Below are positions 60,449 through 64,000 of a stretch of DNA of 64,000 nucleotides, piece by piece; positions within the stretch are counted from its first letter, which is position 1; every line of letters starts with the position of its first letter. This stretch comes from Candidatus Terraquivivens ruidianensis. Its GTDB lineage: Archaea; Thermoproteota; Nitrososphaeria_A; Caldarchaeales; Wolframiiraptoraceae. Where the stretch lies: the NCBI GenBank assembly GCA_023267975.1, contig JALNLA010000004.1:1-64000 (forward strand), in the 5' to 3' direction. Made by a program: the position numbers and the translations under genes. The notes beneath the pieces were generated by a model. It had not been told where the DNA came from. It made no database searches and saw only the letters and a program-made list of their open reading frames with translations.

Positions 60449-61288
60449 CTAAGCCACGTTACCTAGGAGCAGCGATGCGATGGTAGCGACCGTAACTATG
60501 AGCAAAGTTTCCAGTAGGATCTTCTTCCAACTCGTCCGAGACTTCTTGGAACGGTATCTAACAAGGAGCGCATTCACCGCGCCGACAATCCCCAGCGCCA
60601 TAATAAGATTTATGGGTCCCGGCAAAGCTATGTATGCGACTATAGGAATGCTCCCTGCCAGAAAAGTAGTTACGCTACATACAAAGGCAGCGTACAGGTT
60701 AGACCGCCTCACTTCTTTATGAAGAAGGATGAATAACTTCTTAACTAGCATCAGAGATTTGTTGCGTTCATCTTTGTCGGGAATGTCGCTCAGGCTGAAT
60801 CTTATTAGGGTTTGGAGGGACTTTATGTCCGCCAAATCTTCTGTTATTCCACCCAAAAGGAAGCTCGAAAAGTTCGTTATGGCTACGGCTATCAACGTTA
60901 AAAGAGCGGCGAATACGACGACCCTAATGAGTAGGCCGGATATGAATGCAGAAAGCACTACGACAAGCCCCGTTATGGAACCGTCAACGAGGCCAGCTAC
61001 GACCTCAAGTATAGGCTCCCTTTTCAGTAGAAGGTTCTTCCACTCCCCGCTCAGCCTCAGGCCTTGAGGTGTTAGTCGAACGTAGTTACCCTCCTCAATT
61101 ATTAGCCCCTCAGAGGCCATTTCTTTTAATGCCTCGTCCAAGTCACTCGTCTCGACGCAGACCTTGTCAGCACAAATCTTGTCGATGCGTTTTTTAAGGA
61201 GAGCTTTATGCATACTAGTCCTTCTTCTCAAGTTCAGCAGAATGAACACTTTTATAACGTCGGGTAACTCTTGAATCTCAAAGGACAC
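60449..61288 (-). CDS. VIT1/CCC1-like membrane protein with N-terminal winged helix
   Basis: A 279-residue fusion. Residues 1-85 form a winged-helix-like soluble domain (MHKALLKKRIDKICADKVCVETSDLDEALKEMASEGLIIEEGNYVRLTPQGLRLSG). Residues about 90-275 hold five helices of the VIT1/CCC1 family: ILEVVAGLVDGSITGLVVVLSAFISG (helix 1 with Asp), SSFLLGGITEDLADI, and KKLFILLHKEVRRSNLYAAFVCSVTTFLAGSIPIVAYI. VIT1-type proteins export Fe/Mn or sequester it. A DNA-binding or sensing domain fused to it is unusual. A GTG at 61288 starts it. Confidence 0.7.
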   Translation of the reverse strand: MSFEIQELPDVIKVFILLNLRRRTSMHKALLKKRIDKICADKVCVETSDLDEALKEMASEGLIIEEGNYVRLTPQGLRLSGEWKNLLLKREPILEVVAGLVDGSITGLVVVLSAFISGLLIRVVVFAALLTLIAVAITNFSSFLLGGITEDLADIKSLQTLIRFSLSDIPDKDERNKSLMLVKKLFILLHKEVRRSNLYAAFVCSVTTFLAGSIPIVAYIALPGPINLIMALGIVGAVNALLVRYRSKKSRTSWKKILLETLLIVTVATIASLLLGNVA

Positions 61289-61406
61289 TCAGCGTTTCAC
61301 CGCTCGCATTTTAGTGGATATCTCCATCGATTTAATAAACCCTTAAGCCTCATATATAAATCAGCGACTACTATACCAAAACTGCAACATAGCGCTTGCA
61401 TGAATG

Positions 61407-61480
61407 TGGACCGGCGGGGATTTGAACCCCGGACCTCTCGGGTGCAAACCGAGTGCTCTTCCAGACTGAGCTACCGGCCC
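61407..61480 (-). tRNA. tRNA-Ala (anticodon TGC)
   Basis: Minus-strand tRNA with acceptor GGGCCGG/CCGGTCC, the G3-U70 Ala pair and discriminator A. D arm GCTC/GAGC, anticodon stem CTCGG/CCGAG around TTTGCAC (anticodon TGC), T arm CGGGG-TTCAAAT-CCCCG. 74 bases, no intron. A TATA-like AATAAATAAG lies upstream. Confidence 0.96.
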
Positions 61481-61555
61481 CTTAGTAGCCTTAAGGGGTT
61501 ACTTATTTATTAGCTTACCATGCATATCGGTATACAAAGGCTGGGCTTCATTTTA

Positions 61556-62551
61556 TTATGTAGAAAACCTAGTTGACAGTCTTACTTGAAAGAACGTCAT
61601 AATAAGAAGCATACCAGATACGATAAGCGAGATATAGTATGTGGCAATACGCCAGTGCATGACCATGAGTGGTGAGTTTATGCTGAGAACGTCATGAAGA
61701 TAGAGGTATAAGCCTGTCTCGGTAAGTCCTGCGCCTCCTACCGTTATCGGAAGTGTTCCAAGGATGCTACCTGCGTGGAACCCAAGTAGTGTACCGAGAA
61801 TTCCAGCGTGATTCAACATAAGATATAGGATAAGTGCTGGAGTTATCATTATGACTATTGTTAGGAGAATTAGCTGCGTGAGCAGGGATAGGTTCGTTCT
61901 GGAGAAGGTAGCACATAATATCCTAGTCATCTCGTTTGAGCCCTCCGATAGCCTCCGACGGATTTCTAACGGTAACGGCATCTTATCCGAGCGCTTGGTT
62001 ATCCAAGCCTTTAGGGCGTTTCCACCTAAGCCCTTAGCCAAGCTGATGAAAACAACGGCCGCCAGCATCTGCGTCGTAGATATCACTAAAATCATGGTAG
62101 CAAGATAATATGCTCTGGCTACGAGTGCGTTCAGTCCGGCTGCAAAAGCTAATGTAGAGCCCACCAGCGTGTCTAGCATCAGCTCTACGATTGATATCCA
62201 GAAAGCCACAGTCGCACGCTCGCCACGCTCAGTCAACAACCATGTTCTGGCTGCCTCATCGGCCATGAACGGTATTATGGTGAGGGCGAAAAACTCGCTG
62301 GCACCTCTTAATGCGAACGAGTCTATGTAACCTATGTTCAGGCAGGAGAAACGTCTCAGGAGCATATGTAACCTCAGACCCTGAGCCATGAATCTGGCGA
62401 AGTTCAGGGCTAGAGCTAAGATGAGTACATGGGACTGTATGTCCAGGACGTCCTCCAACGATATATTGAAGACGTTGATGATTAGGATGGTGACACTAAG
62501 AGCGATTATGATGCCTACAATCGAGTATCTCAAGCACCTAGGGTTCATCAT
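61556..62551 (-). CDS. flippase-like (UPF0104/LPG synthase TM) membrane protein
   Basis: A 331-residue protein with about eight helices. The first part has FNFARFMAQGLRLHMLLRRF; the middle has DSFALRGASEFFALTIIPFMADEAARTWLLTERG and the third GFHAGSILGTLPITVGGAGLTETGLYLYLHDVL, typical of UPF0104/lysylphosphatidylglycerol synthetase TM region proteins. In archaea these genes lie in glycan clusters and may move lipid-linked sugars across the membrane. It is in an operon with the methyltransferase (14-base overlap) and the sugar epimerase. Confidence 0.82.
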   Translation of the reverse strand: MMNPRCLRYSIVGIIIALSVTILIINVFNISLEDVLDIQSHVLILALALNFARFMAQGLRLHMLLRRFSCLNIGYIDSFALRGASEFFALTIIPFMADEAARTWLLTERGERATVAFWISIVELMLDTLVGSTLAFAAGLNALVARAYYLATMILVISTTQMLAAVVFISLAKGLGGNALKAWITKRSDKMPLPLEIRRRLSEGSNEMTRILCATFSRTNLSLLTQLILLTIVIMITPALILYLMLNHAGILGTLLGFHAGSILGTLPITVGGAGLTETGLYLYLHDVLSINSPLMVMHWRIATYYISLIVSGMLLIMTFFQVRLSTRFST

Positions 62552-63104
62552 CTCTCACCGCAACAACGCATATTGACTGCTGAATGAAGCGAAGCTTCCT
62601 ATTCCTGATGAGTCTAAGGGGCCAGTATATATGTAAGGGGAGAGGTATCTGGGCTATCACATTTAGACCGCAACTGTGTAGCAGTTTCGTAAGACCCCGC
62701 CAGCTGAAGTGGTGCAGATGGGATGGGTCTGCAAAGCTATCATAGAATCCGAGTCCTAATGTGTTGGGTGTTAAGATTAGCAGTAGACCGTTATCGGCCA
62801 GTACCCTACGGCACTCCCAGATAGCATTCTTGATGTCAACTACATGCTCCAACACATCAAACATTATCACTCTGTCAAAGCATCCATCCACGAATGGCAG
62901 AGATGAAGCTGAGGCCAAGACATCGGGCCTCAGCCCAATATCCACGCATACGTACTGCTTACCCATACAGTAGGCCTCGTAGTGTCTGAGACCACAGCCA
63001 ACTTCTAAAACCCTTAAAGCTCCTGAGGTAAACGCTGCTACAAGCTCGGCCTTATATCCGCGGAATCTATGGGGCTCCAGAGGACTTTTGAGGAGACGAT
63101 TCAC
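62538..63104 (-). CDS. SAM-dependent methyltransferase
   Basis: A 188-residue class I methyltransferase (Methyltransf_11-like): motif I LRVLEVGCGLRHYEAY, YVCVDIGLRPDVLASASSLPFVDGCFDRVIMFDVLEHVVD and LILTPNTLGLGFYDSFADPSHLHHFSWRGL (C-terminal part). It likely methylates a sugar or lipid in the glycan pathway. The start overlaps the stop of the epimerase by four bases, and its end overlaps the flippase-like gene by 14, so the three are coupled. Confidence 0.85.
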   Translation of the reverse strand: MNRLLKSPLEPHRFRGYKAELVAAFTSGALRVLEVGCGLRHYEAYCMGKQYVCVDIGLRPDVLASASSLPFVDGCFDRVIMFDVLEHVVDIKNAIWECRRVLADNGLLLILTPNTLGLGFYDSFADPSHLHHFSWRGLTKLLHSCGLNVIAQIPLPLHIYWPLRLIRNRKLRFIQQSICVVAVRDDEP

Positions 63105-64000
63105 TTTGTGATGCCTACCCTCTTCTTTTCGTACTCTATTACCCTTTTTAACCCCTCCTCAAGACTTACCACGGGTCTGTAACCTATGCTCATAAGCTTC
63201 TCTATGCTTGGATAGCTACGCATGGGTTCAGACTCCATCTCAGTCCTAGGCGGAAGTAAGATAAGCTCTGAAGAAGAACCCGTTAGTGCCTTTATCTTCT
63301 CTGCCAGCTGCCTTATCGTGACCTCGTTGCCCGTTCCGACGTTAAAGACTTGACCGACGGCCTCTTCCCTTTCAAGGGATAGTTTAACTGCAAGACAATA
63401 GTTCTCTATGTATGTAGGGTCTGTCGAGTCCCTGCCAGCGTTGTAGAGGTATAGAGGTTGGTTGGTAAGGCAACTTCTCACGAACCTTACTATGGCAGAA
63501 GTGGGCACGTCGTCCTCGCCGAAAAGCTTCCAAGACCTAAGTATAACTGCTGGCAACCCTTTGTGATTTATGTAACTCTCAACGAACTTTTCGCCTATAA
63601 CTTTTGAGAAGTCGTAAGGTGCTCTAGGGCTTATCGGTGTGTCCTCTCTGACTGGTAGTTCTTTTGGTAGACCATACACATTCGCTGAGGATGCGTAAAT
63701 GAATCGTTTCAGGCCTATTCTTGCGGATGCCTCAAGGACGTTAAGTGTGCCAAAGCAGTTGACGCGGTAGCAGTTATATGGGTCCTCTATGGACTTCGGT
63801 ATGCTCACTATGGCGGCGAGATGTACGATAGCGTCTGGATTAAAATCCGTTACAGCACGAAATACGGCATCCTTGTCCACGACATCCACCGTATATTCTG
63901 AAGAGTCAGCTATATCAATACCCGCGACATCGTATCCGAGTGACTTAAAATAGCGTTTAAGATTCCTACCGATAAAACCTTCTGACCCTGTGATCAGTAC
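63101..64000 (-). CDS. NAD-dependent sugar-nucleotide epimerase/dehydratase (partial)
   Basis: A partial gene of at least 300 codons that runs off the right edge; its start lies beyond 64000. The frame continues unbroken to the edge with the NAD loop VLITGSEGFIGRNL (GxxGxxG). Further motifs are DAVFRAVTDFNPDAIVHLAA, SSANVYG (Ser) and YDFSKVIGEKF (YxxxK). This is an extended short-chain dehydrogenase, such as a UDP-glucose 4-epimerase or related enzyme. It supplies sugars for the glycan locus that presumably continues outside the window. Confidence 0.9.
   Translation of the reverse strand, partial: VLITGSEGFIGRNLKRYFKSLGYDVAGIDIADSSEYTVDVVDKDAVFRAVTDFNPDAIVHLAAIVSIPKSIEDPYNCYRVNCFGTLNVLEASARIGLKRFIYASSANVYGLPKELPVREDTPISPRAPYDFSKVIGEKFVESYINHKGLPAVILRSWKLFGEDDVPTSAIVRFVRSCLTNQPLYLYNAGRDSTDPTYIENYCLAVKLSLEREEAVGQVFNVGTGNEVTIRQLAEKIKALTGSSSELILLPPRTEMESEPMRSYPSIEKLMSIGYRPVVSLEEGLKRVIEYEKKRVGITK

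Overview
The window is a contiguous piece of an archaeal chromosome. The evidence is an archaeal/eukaryotic-type information set: proteasome beta subunit, FttA/aCPSF1, Sm-like protein, eL37, RpoK, thermosome, nascent-polypeptide-associated complex, diphthine synthase, HflX, MBF1, an XPF-type nuclease and a secE-nusG-uL11-uL1-uL10 cluster. Many genes have TATA boxes 22-30 bases upstream and are apparently leaderless, and two tRNAs carry introns. A CdvB/Snf7-type ESCRT-III protein, an archaeal inositol-phosphate synthase and general gene content point to the TACK group, probably a thermophilic Thaumarchaeota/Aigarchaeota-like lineage. The exact lineage is inference.

Layout. 1-2.4 kb: a possible structured RNA, a winged-helix protein, two small membrane proteins and a DMT-type exporter. 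2.4-6.8 kb: tRNA-Leu, an FKBP, proteasome beta plus transcription-termination nuclease FttA, LSm plus eL37, and an intron-bearing tRNA-Ala. 6.8-14.7 kb: a five-gene dipeptide/oligopeptide ABC transporter, divergent from two metalloenzymes of the M29/NicX fold. 14.7-18.8 kb: a stand-alone Lrp ligand-binding domain, an amino-acid permease, an SCP2 protein, a hemerythrin, a DsrE protein and a cysteine-bearing HTH regulator. 18.8-22 kb: a sulfur-mobilisation cluster (E1-like enzyme, TusA, cysteine desulfurase, IscU). 22-27 kb: tRNA-Asn with intron, CTP synthase, and a DtxR-controlled metal ABC transporter. 27-32 kb: an AT-richer island for cell-surface glycan (methyltransferase and two large membrane GT-C-like proteins). 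32-46.7 kb: regulators, thermosome, RpoK, DUF763, INO1, HAD phosphatase, HDAC-like deacetylase, DUF99, sugar nucleotidyltransferase, a DphB-DUF357 fusion, topoisomerase IA, cupin and FAD synthase. 46.7-55.1 kb: CdvB, citramalate synthase, epimerase, aldo-keto reductase, the ribosomal-protein/SecE/NusG operon, a lysine-methyltransferase-like protein and ornithine carbamoyltransferase. 55-61.5 kb: an HTH/ATP-cone/NrdD-like protein, NAC-PUA-HflX, MBF1, XPF nuclease, a VIT1-like membrane protein and a third tRNA-Ala. 61.5-64 kb: the start of a second glycan/lipid locus (flippase-like protein, methyltransferase, sugar epimerase running off the end).

Physiology suggested by the genes: peptide and amino-acid uptake with aminopeptidase-type degradation, metal homeostasis under a DtxR repressor, oxygen or iron binding by hemerythrin, an Fe-S/thiolation system and a glycosylated surface. 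No ammonia-oxidation, methanogenesis or CRISPR genes are present. Gene density is very high; no stretch over 300 bases lacks a gene. The most unusual items are the HTH/ATP-cone/degenerate-NrdD protein, near-perfect palindromic operators at three divergent or autoregulated promoters, a tandem-duplicated orphan protein, the DphB-DUF357 fusion, a wHTH fused to a VIT1-like transporter, and an 89-base out-of-frame overlap between a conserved methyltransferase and SecE.
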